This document shows positions 28,143 to 36,008 of a stretch of DNA of 44,823 nucleotides, piece by piece (the first letter of the stretch is position 1; each line of letters begins with the position of its first letter). The notes below the pieces were generated by a model. The model was not told the DNA's origin. It searched no databases and saw only the letters and a list, made by a program, of their open reading frames with translations. The DNA is from Gammaproteobacteria bacterium (lineage in GTDB: Bacteria; Pseudomonadota; Gammaproteobacteria; Steroidobacterales; Steroidobacteraceae). Where the stretch lies: NCBI GenBank assembly GCA_030040235.1, contig JASHUC010000255.1:1-44823 (forward strand), read 5' to 3'. The position numbers and the translations under genes are program-made.

Positions 28143-28967
28143 GTGGCATGCATGACTGCCCCGCCAGGCCCCTTTCAACCGGCTCCACCGCCCCTGATCC
28201 ACCCTCGCGCCGCCGACGGGACGAGCGAGCTCGGCAGCGACTCGGGGGCCCTGCACGGGCGGATGCTGCGCGTCGCACGTCTCGCCACGATCGGGGAAAT
28301 GGCTGCCGGCGTCGCTCATGAGCTCAATCAGCCTCTCACCGCGATTGCCAACTACGCCAACGCCTGCGAACGCCTCCTCGCACGCCCCAATGCCGACCTG
28401 ACGGACGTACGCCAGGCTTTACGCGAGATCGCCTCACAGGCGGTACGCGCCGGGGAGATCCTGCGCCGCCTGCGCACGCTCGCTCGCAGTCAGCCGATCG
28501 AGCGGGTTTCCGCCGACATCAACTCCGTCATCACCGAGATTCTCCAGCTCATGCAGAGTGACGCTCACGTTCACGGTGCGCAACTGCTCCTCGAGCTCGC
28601 AGATGGCCTGCCTCCCGTCTCGATCGACCGCGTGCAGATTCAGCACGTCATCCTGAACCTGGTCCGCAACGGCCTGGAAGCCCTCGCCGCAAAGCGCCCC
28701 GACTCACCGCAAGTCAAGATCGGCTCCCGCGACTCCGGCAACGGCGTCGAGGTGAGCGTGTGCGACAATGGTCCGGGCCTGGCGCCACAGACGCTCGAAC
28801 GCGTGTTCGACCCCTTCTTCTCAACCAAAGACAGCGGAACCGGGCTCGGCCTACCGAGCAGCCACACGATCGTACGCGCCCACGGGGGAACGCTTGGTTA
28901 CCGAGCCAACGAGCCGAACGGCGCGTGCTTTTACGTCCTGCTTCCAGCCGAGGAGGCGACGGAGTAA
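28143..28967 (+). CDS. FixL-like histidine kinase without a sensor domain
   Basis: 274 residues from GTG 28143; an ATG at 28152 is an equally good start. After about 40 proline-rich residues comes the HisKA domain of the FixL/DctB type, RLATIGEMAAGVAHELNQPL (His about 59), then HATPase with N box NLVRNGLEAL, G1 CDNGPGL and G2 GTGLGLPSSHTIVRAHGG. No PAS, heme-binding or membrane region is present, so the signal must come from a partner or through the short N-terminus. It is followed after three bases by a FixJ-like regulator, its obvious phosphoryl acceptor. Confidence 0.9.
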   Translation: MACMTAPPGPFQPAPPPLIHPRAADGTSELGSDSGALHGRMLRVARLATIGEMAAGVAHELNQPLTAIANYANACERLLARPNADLTDVRQALREIASQAVRAGEILRRLRTLARSQPIERVSADINSVITEILQLMQSDAHVHGAQLLLELADGLPPVSIDRVQIQHVILNLVRNGLEALAAKRPDSPQVKIGSRDSGNGVEVSVCDNGPGLAPQTLERVFDPFFSTKDSGTGLGLPSSHTIVRAHGGTLGYRANEPNGACFYVLLPAEEATE

Positions 28968-28970
28968 CCC

Positions 28971-29597
28971 ATGAAAGAGCACCCGCCCACGGTCTTCGTC
29001 GTGGATGACGACGAAGCCGTGCGAAATTCACTGCGATTTCTGCTCAAGTCGGTCGGGTTGCCGACACAGATGTTTTCCTCTGCAACGGAGTTCCTGCAGG
29101 GCTACCGGCCGAGTCACCCGGGTTGCCTGGTTCTCGATGTCCGCATGCCGGCCATGAGCGGCCTGGAGCTGCAGCAGCAGCTGAACCTGCTCGGCGCGAC
29201 CATTCCGGTCGTCTTCATCACCGGCCACGGCGACATTCCCATGGCCGTTGAAGCGATGCAACACGGAGCATTCGACTTCCTGCAGAAGCCATTTCGCGAC
29301 CAGGATCTGATCGATCGTATCCAGAAGGCCCTCGTCAAGGATGCCAAGACGCGCACGGCCCTCAATGAACACGAGCGCATCCGTCGACGGCTCGAGTCGC
29401 TGACGCCGCGGGAGCGCGAGGTGATGGAGCTCATGACCAAGGGGAAGCCCAACAAGATCATGGCTGCCGACCTCGGTGTCAGCCAGCGCACCGTCGAGAT
29501 CCACCGCGCACGTGTCATGGAGAAAAGCGGCGCCGGGTCCCTGGCGCAGCTCGTGCGGATGGTCATAGACCTCGGGCCCCAACGCCCGGAGCTCTGA
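28971..29597 (+). CDS. FixJ-family response regulator
   Basis: 208 residues. The receiver domain has VDDDEAVRNSLRFLLKSVGL, phospho-acceptor Asp about 56 in CLVLDVRMPAMSGLELQQQL, Thr in FITGHGDIPMAVEAMQHGA and Lys in FLQKPFRDQ, all typical of FixJ. A linker leads to a LuxR-type helix-turn-helix (about 140-200): LTPREREVMELMTKGKPNKI and LGVSQRTVEIHRARVMEK. FixJ relatives activate promoters by binding near -35 to -70. It is the best candidate to recognise the TAGGTA elements in this window, but this is inference. Confidence 0.92.
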   Translation: MKEHPPTVFVVDDDEAVRNSLRFLLKSVGLPTQMFSSATEFLQGYRPSHPGCLVLDVRMPAMSGLELQQQLNLLGATIPVVFITGHGDIPMAVEAMQHGAFDFLQKPFRDQDLIDRIQKALVKDAKTRTALNEHERIRRRLESLTPREREVMELMTKGKPNKIMAADLGVSQRTVEIHRARVMEKSGAGSLAQLVRMVIDLGPQRPEL

Positions 29598-29611
29598 TCG
29601 CAGCGCCTTCC

Positions 29612-31945
29612 CTACACGACGTGCAATCGTGCAAACAGCAGCGACTTGATAGCGTCGAGCAGTAGTGCAAAAAGCGCCGCTGCCAGGACGACCGCTCCAA
29701 TGGCCGACCAAGGCAGCGCATGCATCAGGAAGCCGGTTGCGGCGAACAGCGCGATGATCGAGACATCGATGACCGACGAAAGAAGAACCCATAGGCTCGG
29801 CCACGAGCTCCAAAGATGCCGGCGATCGCGTACCACGTAGAAAATCGCCTGGCTGCAGCAGACCAACGTGACGGCGGCCAGGGTGCGCAGCCCCTCACCA
29901 GCAGCCAGCCCAAAGTGGACGCCGGTGAGGAGTATGGCAACACAGAACGCTAGACCGCAGGTACCGAGAACGGCCGCCGCGACGGTCACGCGCCCGATCC
30001 GCCAGACGTTCGGCTGCAGCGAAGGACGCACTCGATCAGTCGTCGCGGACATCGCCAGAAAGTCCCCGCCAATCATCAGCAGCACCATGAGCATGGGAGT
30101 GAGAATGGCGTGTCCGGTGATGAAGAGCCCGACGGTCAAGAACAGCATCTGATTGATCTTGGTCGTGACCGAGCGCAGCGTGTAGGTCAGGATGCGTTGA
30201 TAGGTAACCCGCCCGGCGCGAACCGCCTCGACGATCCCGGCCAGCCCGGCCTGAGTGAGCACGATGCCGGCAGCCGACTTGGCCACATCGGTCGCGGTCG
30301 AGACGGCGATGCCCATCTGTGCCTGCCGTAAAGCCGGCGCATCGTTCGCGCCATCGCCGCACATCCCGACGGTGCGTCCGCTCGCCTGGAATGCCCGAAC
30401 GATATGGAATTTGTCTTCGGGAAAGACTCCGGCGAACACCGAGAACTGACCAGGCTCGATGCGTTCTGGAAGCGGCCCGGCAGGACAGATCGGCCCCTCG
30501 AGACCCACGGCTCGCGCCACCACGCTCGCGGTTGGTGGCGCATCGCCGGTGACCATCACGGTGCGAACTCCCAGGTGCTCGAGCTCCGCAATCAATGGCC
30601 TTGCATCCGGCCGCGGCGGATCACTGAGGGCAACGAGGCCGGCCCAGGTCAGCGGCGGATGGGTACCTGCGGCAATCCCCAGGACTCGATATCCCTGAGT
30701 TTCGAGGCCGCTCCGGGCGGCCGCAGCATCTGCCGTCGGCGGCGCCAGCTGCGCGATCCGGGCAAAAGCGCCCTTCGCGATGCGCAGCGGTTTGCCGTCG
30801 AGGTCTCGCGCGTCGGCCTCGGACATCTTCTGGGCGGGGTCGAAAGGCACGAAGCGCGTGCGCTCCGGCAGTCCCTGCGCAGGGGTGCGCGCTGCGGCTG
30901 CACGGATGGCGGCATCCACGGGATCTGTTCCAGCGTCGGCGCTGGCGAGCGCCGCGAGCCCCAGCACACGCGTCTCGTCGAATCCGGGGCAGGCGTGAAC
31001 CGCGGTGACTGCAAGGGCGTTCTGTGTCAGCGTGCCGGTCTTGTCCGAACAGAGCACATCCAGGGTCGCGGCCTCGTCAACTGCCGACAGACGCGTGGGC
31101 AGCACTCCGCGAGCGGCCAGCTCTTGGGCGGCGATCGCAGAGGCCAGCGTGAATGTCGCCGGGAGTGCCACGGGAATCGCCGCCAGCACGGCCGTCAGCA
31201 CCAGCGGAATCATCTCCGCACCAGCCATCCCGTTCGCGGTGGCGTAGGCGAGTTGCACGCACACCAGGGCAGCGCTGAAGGCAGCGAGATTTCGGACCAC
31301 CCTCAGAACCGCCTGTTGCTGAGAACTGCGGCCGTGAGCGACACGCACGAGCTCCGCGGTCCTGCCGAACTTGGTACGCTCGCCGGTCGCCGTGACCTCG
31401 GCGACGGCTTCGCCGCGACGCACCAGCGAGCCCGCGTAGGTGCGCGCGCCGCGGCAAGCTTCGATCGGCAGCGACTCCCCCGTGAGCATGGATTGATCGA
31501 GGAGGACGCTCCCATCGAGTAGACGGACATCGGCCGGCACGATACCCCCGAGCGTGAGTTTCACGGTGTCCCCTGGCACGAGCTCACTTGCCGCGAGGGT
31601 CTGCCAGAGGCCGTCTCGCCGAACGACCGCGAGCAACGCGAGTTGCGACTTCAGGGTATCGAGGGTTGCGCGGGCGCGCTGTTCCTGAACGAGCCCGAGT
31701 GCGGCGTTGAACACGAGCAGCACCGCGATCACCAGCGCCTCCACGTACTCCTGCAACATGAATTGCAGCAGGATGGCCACTTCGAGCATCCAGGGAACCG
31801 GCGCCCAGAATTTCGCGAGCAGCCGCCGCACGGCTGCCGGCTCGGTCTGCGCCACGGCGTTCGAGCCGCACTGCTCCCGCCGCTGCCGGACCTCCTCGCT
31901 CGTGAGTCCCGAGTCCCGCAAGCTCGTCAATCGATTGCACTCCAC
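29612..31945 (-). CDS. P-type ATPase, P3A (plasma-membrane proton pump) type
   Basis: 777 residues from GTG 31945, supported by GGAG eight bases upstream. Cation-ATPase N-domain (SGLTSEEVRQRREQCGSNAV), TGES loop LTGESLPIEA, membrane helix 4 PVALPATFTLASAI, phosphorylation site CSDKTGTLTQN (Asp about 301), hinge VTGDAPPTA and GDGANDAPAL. The Asp in MIGGDFLAMSATTDRVRPS corresponds to the proton-carrying Asp of plant and fungal H+-ATPases, which supports proton export driven by ATP. It lacks the heavy-metal CPx motif and has no long C-terminal regulatory domain. It follows the cardiolipin synthase gene by 21 bases. Confidence 0.88.
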   Translation of the reverse strand: MECNRLTSLRDSGLTSEEVRQRREQCGSNAVAQTEPAAVRRLLAKFWAPVPWMLEVAILLQFMLQEYVEALVIAVLLVFNAALGLVQEQRARATLDTLKSQLALLAVVRRDGLWQTLAASELVPGDTVKLTLGGIVPADVRLLDGSVLLDQSMLTGESLPIEACRGARTYAGSLVRRGEAVAEVTATGERTKFGRTAELVRVAHGRSSQQQAVLRVVRNLAAFSAALVCVQLAYATANGMAGAEMIPLVLTAVLAAIPVALPATFTLASAIAAQELAARGVLPTRLSAVDEAATLDVLCSDKTGTLTQNALAVTAVHACPGFDETRVLGLAALASADAGTDPVDAAIRAAAARTPAQGLPERTRFVPFDPAQKMSEADARDLDGKPLRIAKGAFARIAQLAPPTADAAAARSGLETQGYRVLGIAAGTHPPLTWAGLVALSDPPRPDARPLIAELEHLGVRTVMVTGDAPPTASVVARAVGLEGPICPAGPLPERIEPGQFSVFAGVFPEDKFHIVRAFQASGRTVGMCGDGANDAPALRQAQMGIAVSTATDVAKSAAGIVLTQAGLAGIVEAVRAGRVTYQRILTYTLRSVTTKINQMLFLTVGLFITGHAILTPMLMVLLMIGGDFLAMSATTDRVRPSLQPNVWRIGRVTVAAAVLGTCGLAFCVAILLTGVHFGLAAGEGLRTLAAVTLVCCSQAIFYVVRDRRHLWSSWPSLWVLLSSVIDVSIIALFAATGFLMHALPWSAIGAVVLAAALFALLLDAIKSLLFARLHVV

Positions 31946-31966
31946 GGCTGGCGCTCCAGGTCGATC

Positions 31967-33361
31967 TCAGAGATACGGCGACACGAGCCAGCACATCGCA
32001 TTACGGATACGGGGAAGCAATCGCACCCCCTCACCGCCCTGGCTGAGTGCCGGCGCCGCGCGCTCGCGATCGGCGACGAAGTTCGAAAGCATGCCGCAGA
32101 AGTCGCGGTCATACACCTCGACGGCAATTTCGAAGTTCAATCGTAAGCTTCGAGTGTCGACGTTTACCGAGCCGATATGGGCATAGCGCCCATCGACGAT
32201 GAAGAGTTTGGCGTGCGAGAACGGTGGCTCCTGCAGGTGAACGCGCACACCATGGGCGACCAGTGCGGGGATCCAGTGCAGGGTCGCCCAGTCGATGTAG
32301 CGCAGATTGCTCCGCCGCGGCAGCACGATCGAGACCTCGACGCCGCGCAGCGCCGCAGCCTCCAGCGCAGCGACGAGCTCGAGGGGCGGAACGAAATACG
32401 GGGTCATGATCTGCACGCGCCGACTGGCGCCGGCAAGCGCACTCAGGAGGATCAGGAGAAGCTTGTCCACATCCTGATCCGGTCCGCCGGTGATGACCCG
32501 GCATACGCTCTGCCCCGCCGCCGGTGTCTCGGCGGGCAGCGCGAGTGGCTCGCGGCTGGCGAACCGCCAGTCCTCGGAGAAGGCCGCCGCGAGCTGCGCG
32601 ACCACGGGTCCGCGCAGAGAAAAGTGAATGTCCGTCATGCGCCGGCCGGTCCCGCCGCCCACTTCCCGGCCGCCGAGATTCATGCCGCCGATGAAGGCGA
32701 GATTGCCGTCCACGACCAGGATCTTGCGATGATTGCGACAATTGAGCGAAAGGTTCGGCGGAATCAGTCGCGGCGGCAGAAAACGCGCGGCTTTTACCCC
32801 CGCGCGACGCAAAATCGGCACGACGTGCGGCCAGTCGTACCACTCCCCGATCCCATCCACGAGCACCCTGACCTGTACGCCGCGCCCAAGGGCTCGGGAG
32901 AGGCTCGCGACGAACTCGAGCCCGATGGGGTCGGTCTGAAAGATGTACGTTGCCAGCCAGACCGACTCGCGCGCGGCCGCGATGGCTTCCAGCATCCGCG
33001 GAAAGGCCAGCTCACCGTTGTGCAGCGGCTCGATGCAGTTGCCGGGTGCGAGCGGCCTGCGCGTAAGCGCATCGCCGGTGCGCACCTGGGGGACCAGGTC
33101 CGACCATTCCCCGGTGCTGTCGAAGAACGTGGGAACCCCTGGCGGACGCGGCGGAACGGAATTCTGTGGCCGGCGCACGCGGTTGATGCCCAAAAGCCAA
33201 TACAGCAGGGGGCCTACATAGGGCACAAAGCAGCACACCGCCATCCAACTCAAGGCGCTGCGTGGGTCGGGCTTGGTGAGCAGCGCATGCAGTGCGGCGG
33301 CACAGGAGGTAAGCCCGTAGCCCAGTAGAAAAATCCAGCTGGTTAAGCCCTGCGTGTGCAA
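31967..33361 (-). CDS. cls: Cardiolipin synthase (phospholipase D family)
   Basis: 464 residues from TTG 33361, taken because a stop codon lies directly upstream; start uncertain. Two N-terminal membrane segments (SWIFLLGYGLTSCAAALHAL and SWMAVCCFVPYVGPLLYWLL), then two PLD domains with HKD motifs: NHRKILVVDGNLAFIGGMN and FSHAKLFIVDGRYAHIGSVN. The enzyme joins two phosphatidylglycerols, or related lipids, into cardiolipin at the inner membrane. Co-transcription with the proton ATPase suggests membrane adaptation to acid or energy stress. A weak TAGGTA-like element (33443-33456) lies 81 bases upstream. Confidence 0.9.
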   Translation of the reverse strand: MHTQGLTSWIFLLGYGLTSCAAALHALLTKPDPRSALSWMAVCCFVPYVGPLLYWLLGINRVRRPQNSVPPRPPGVPTFFDSTGEWSDLVPQVRTGDALTRRPLAPGNCIEPLHNGELAFPRMLEAIAAARESVWLATYIFQTDPIGLEFVASLSRALGRGVQVRVLVDGIGEWYDWPHVVPILRRAGVKAARFLPPRLIPPNLSLNCRNHRKILVVDGNLAFIGGMNLGGREVGGGTGRRMTDIHFSLRGPVVAQLAAAFSEDWRFASREPLALPAETPAAGQSVCRVITGGPDQDVDKLLLILLSALAGASRRVQIMTPYFVPPLELVAALEAAALRGVEVSIVLPRRSNLRYIDWATLHWIPALVAHGVRVHLQEPPFSHAKLFIVDGRYAHIGSVNVDTRSLRLNFEIAVEVYDRDFCGMLSNFVADRERAAPALSQGGEGVRLLPRIRNAMCWLVSPYL

Positions 33362-33613
33362 TTAACAGGACTCGGGTCCAGGATCGCTGGCGACGCTTGC
33401 CCCCGGTGTCGCGGCCATGAGCGACATGGTAATGCAAAATTAGAAAGTCACCTATGTTTGAATGCCACGTGTCCTTGGTCCCGACGCAATCCACGTGCTC
33501 GCGGCATCACTCCGTCCCGAGGAGTGGGTCCTCGACGGCGCCGGATTCCTATCGATTGACCTGATACTTTTACCGCGCTTCAGGCAAAATGACACGCCAG
33601 GTCGTCCCGGGAG
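33362..33613. promoter_or_regulatory. Divergent promoter region between cls and DyP peroxidase
   Basis: A 252-base gap whose local base composition is richer in A+T than its surroundings around 33430-33460 and 33550-33590. It contains TAGGTA-like element F, and TTGACC at 33556-33561 before the peroxidase gene; no -10 box stands at an acceptable distance from that hexamer. No gene is seen in it. Confidence 0.4.
33443..33456 (-). promoter_or_regulatory. TAGGTA-like element F (weaker copy)
   Basis: Reads CATAGGTGACTTTC on the minus strand, 81 bases upstream of cls and pointing toward it. It matches TAGG and the pyrimidine-rich tail but has G for A in the sixth core base. Confidence 0.3.
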
Positions 33614-34666
33614 ATGCACGTGCCCTCCGCTGTCCCGCAATCGGTCACCGCCCAACTGACTAGCGCGGCCATCTTTCTCGTGGTGACGATCAAGCCCGGA
33701 GAGGACAATCGAGCCGCCGCGCATGCGTTGTGCGGCGATCTCCCGGCGCTTTTGCGCGCGGTCGGCACCCGTGATCTCGAGGGGCGCCTGTCCTGTGTCA
33801 TGGCATTCGGCTCCGATGCATGGGATCGACTCTTCGGGACACCGAGGCCGAAGGACTTGCACCCCTTTCGCGAGATCCACGGCCGCCATCACGCCGTCTC
33901 GACACCGGGGGATGTCCTGTTCCACATCCGTTCCACACGCATGGATCTGTGCTTCGAATTGGCGACGCAGATCATGTCCCGAATCGGCCGCGCCGTCGCT
34001 GTTGCTGACGAAGTGCACGGCTTCAGTTATTTCGATGGCCGAGACCTGATCGGCTTCGTCGACGGGACCGAGAACCCGCTGGGACAGGCGGCTCTCGATG
34101 CCACCTTGATCGGCGACGAGGACGTAGATTTTGCGGGCGGAAGCTACGTGATCGTCCAGAAGTACTTACACGATCTCACGCGATGGACTGCACTTCCCAC
34201 GGAAGAGCAGGAGAAGATCATAGGCCGCACCAAGCTCTCCGACATCGAGCTCGATGATTCCGTGAAGCCCACCTGCGCCCACAACGCGCTCACGACGATC
34301 GTCGAAGACGGCAAGCAATTGGAAATCGTGCGCGACAACATGCCGTTCGGCGATGCCGGAAAGGGCGAATTCGGCACCTATTTCATTGGCTATGCCCGCT
34401 CCCCGCACCGGATCGAGCAAATGCTCGAGAACATGTTCATCGGCCGGCCCCCCGGCAATTATGACCGGCTGTTGGATTTCAGCCGCGCCGTGACCGGTAC
34501 GCTCTTCTTCGTTCCGTCGGCCACGATGCTGGAAGATGCTGCCGCCGGGCAGGCCGTCCCATCGCCCACGGAGCGCGAGGTCAAGGACAAGCCTGGAGCG
34601 CGGGCGCGCGGCTCCGATGGGTCACTCGGAATCGGTTCCCTTAAGAGAGAGGCAGAACATGAATAA
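33614..34666 (+). CDS. DyP-type heme peroxidase with encapsulin cargo tag
   Basis: 350 residues. Hallmarks of class B dye-decolorising peroxidases: distal Asp in LIGFVDGTENPLG, proximal heme His in VKPTCAHNAL, distal Arg in IVRDNMPFG, and GEFGTYFIGYARSP followed by NMFIGRPPGNYDRLLDF. It oxidises substrates with hydrogen peroxide. After a linker (about 315-335) the C-terminus ends DGSLGIGSLKREAEHE, the encapsulation peptide that docks inside encapsulin shells. The next gene is the shell and starts eight bases before this stop codon. The enzyme therefore probably works inside a protein nanocompartment in the cytoplasm. Confidence 0.95.
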   Translation: MHVPSAVPQSVTAQLTSAAIFLVVTIKPGEDNRAAAHALCGDLPALLRAVGTRDLEGRLSCVMAFGSDAWDRLFGTPRPKDLHPFREIHGRHHAVSTPGDVLFHIRSTRMDLCFELATQIMSRIGRAVAVADEVHGFSYFDGRDLIGFVDGTENPLGQAALDATLIGDEDVDFAGGSYVIVQKYLHDLTRWTALPTEEQEKIIGRTKLSDIELDDSVKPTCAHNALTTIVEDGKQLEIVRDNMPFGDAGKGEFGTYFIGYARSPHRIEQMLENMFIGRPPGNYDRLLDFSRAVTGTLFFVPSATMLEDAAAGQAVPSPTEREVKDKPGARARGSDGSLGIGSLKREAEHE

Positions 34667-35465
34667 CCTGCATCGAGAGCTGGCGCCCGTCTCCGATAAG
34701 GCCTGGGCTCAGATCGAACAAGAGGCATCCCGTACGCTCAAGCGCCACTTGGCCGCACGGCGTGTGGTGGATGTAGCCGGTCCCAAGGGTCCGGAGCTCT
34801 CAGCCATCGGCACGGGCCACCTCCGGCAGATCCCATCACCTGCCGACGGTATTCAGGCGAGCCAACGTGAGGCAAAGGCGCTGGTCGAGCTCCGCGTTCC
34901 GTTCGAGCTCACGCGTCAGGCGATCGATGACGTGGAGCGCGGTGCGACCGACTCGAACTGGGAGCCGGTGAAGGAGGCGGCGCGAAGGATCGCCTTCGCC
35001 GAGGATCGCGCCGTTTTCGACGGCTGCGCGCCTGCCGGAATTCAAGGCGTTCGTCAGGGATGCAGCAATCCTGCAGTGCCACTCCCACCCAATGTGAGCG
35101 GGTACTCGGGCGCGGTGGCAAAGGCCGTGATGCAATTGCGCCTCGCAGGTGTCGATGGACCCTACGCGCTCGTGCTCGGCGCGGAGGCGTATACGGCCGC
35201 GAGCGGAGGGAACGAGGACGGCTATCCGGTTCTTCGACACATCGAGCGCGTCATCGATGGAGAGATCGTCTGGGCGCCCGCCATCGAAGGGGGCTTCGTG
35301 GTAACGACCCGTGGCGGTGATTTTGAGTTGGACATCGGCCAGGACATCTCGATCGGCTACTCGAGCCACTCCAAGGCGACGGTCGAGCTGTACCTGCAAG
35401 AGACCTTCACGTTCCGTCTACTGACCACCGAGGCCGCCGTGGTGCTCACACGGGAGAAGAAGTAG
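34659..35465 (+). CDS. Encapsulin shell protein (family 1)
   Basis: 268 residues from ATG 34659 with GAGAGAGG upstream; overlaps the peroxidase stop by eight bases. It has the HK97-like capsid fold of small (T=1 class) encapsulins: the cargo-binding N-terminal helix NNLHRELAPVSDKAWAQIEQ, E-loop region, P-domain segments FAEDRAVFDGCAPAGIQGVR and PYALVLGAEAYTAASGG, and the final ISIGYSSHSKATVELYLQE, TFTFRLLTTEAAVVL. It self-assembles into a shell around the DyP peroxidase encoded upstream. No second cargo such as a ferritin-like protein is evident nearby. Confidence 0.95.
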   Translation: MNNLHRELAPVSDKAWAQIEQEASRTLKRHLAARRVVDVAGPKGPELSAIGTGHLRQIPSPADGIQASQREAKALVELRVPFELTRQAIDDVERGATDSNWEPVKEAARRIAFAEDRAVFDGCAPAGIQGVRQGCSNPAVPLPPNVSGYSGAVAKAVMQLRLAGVDGPYALVLGAEAYTAASGGNEDGYPVLRHIERVIDGEIVWAPAIEGGFVVTTRGGDFELDIGQDISIGYSSHSKATVELYLQETFTFRLLTTEAAVVLTREKK

Positions 35466-35740
35466 GAGTCGTGCGAACCACATCAAGCGGTATTGGACTC
35501 CGCGCATGCGACAATAAGCTCGATGCGGATGTCACCACGTAGATCGCTTCCAGGCCCGCGCGTGACCCGGCGGGTCCGCCCGCTACAGTTGCTCCCGGAC
35601 TGTTACCACATCGATACCGCATCGATACTCGGGTCTCGATAGACTCATCAGGCGTCCTCTCGGAATCGCTGCGACTCTTAGGCGGGGTTCCAGCATAGCG
35701 ATGCCGCAGGAAGTGCAATCCATGGCAGGAGATAAGGCAC
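35466..35740. other. Intergenic region after encapsulin
   Basis: 275 bases without a gene I can support. It contains a dyad GACCCG-G-CGGGTC at 35564-35576 and a direct repeat of CATCGATAC around 35608-35626. No T-run follows the dyad, so it is not a typical intrinsic terminator. A ribosome site AGGAG lies before the DUF6356 gene. Confidence 0.4.
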
Positions 35741-35980
35741 ATGACGATCGAGCGTCTGTTTGTCGAACATCCTCGCAGCCTCGGTAAGACTTACTTGCAG
35801 CACCTTCGTGAGGCGCTCACGTTTGGGGCGGTAATGGTGGCTGCGGGCGCCGCGTGCATGCTGCACGCTCTGGTGCCTGCCCTGTTCCCACGCACCGGAA
35901 GCAGCGCCGTCAGTCGGCTCTATGAACAGATGGTGCTGCGCCGTTCACCTCATACGCGGGCTGATGCTACCGCCGCGTGA
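35741..35980 (+). CDS. Small DUF6356-type membrane protein
   Basis: 79 residues, ATG 35741 with AGGAG about 11 bases upstream. FVEHPRSLGKTYLQHLREAL resembles the N-terminal motif of DUF6356 proteins; one membrane segment follows (FGAVMVAAGAACMLHALVPA LF, residues about 29-50), then TGSSAVSRLYEQMVLRR. Function unknown in the whole family. It precedes the FAD-binding protein by 28 bases and may be co-transcribed with it. Confidence 0.7.
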   Translation: MTIERLFVEHPRSLGKTYLQHLREALTFGAVMVAAGAACMLHALVPALFPRTGSSAVSRLYEQMVLRRSPHTRADATAA

Positions 35981-36008
35981 CGCGCATCTACGCACGACGA
36001 GAGCCGGG

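Noticed and set aside
33556..33590. TTGACC and CAAAAT as a sigma-70 promoter for the peroxidase gene.
   Set aside because: The spacing is 23 bases, too long for a -35/-10 pair, and no better -10 was found.
35496..35520. TTGGAC...CAATAA as a promoter after encapsulin.
   Set aside because: The spacer is only 13 bases.
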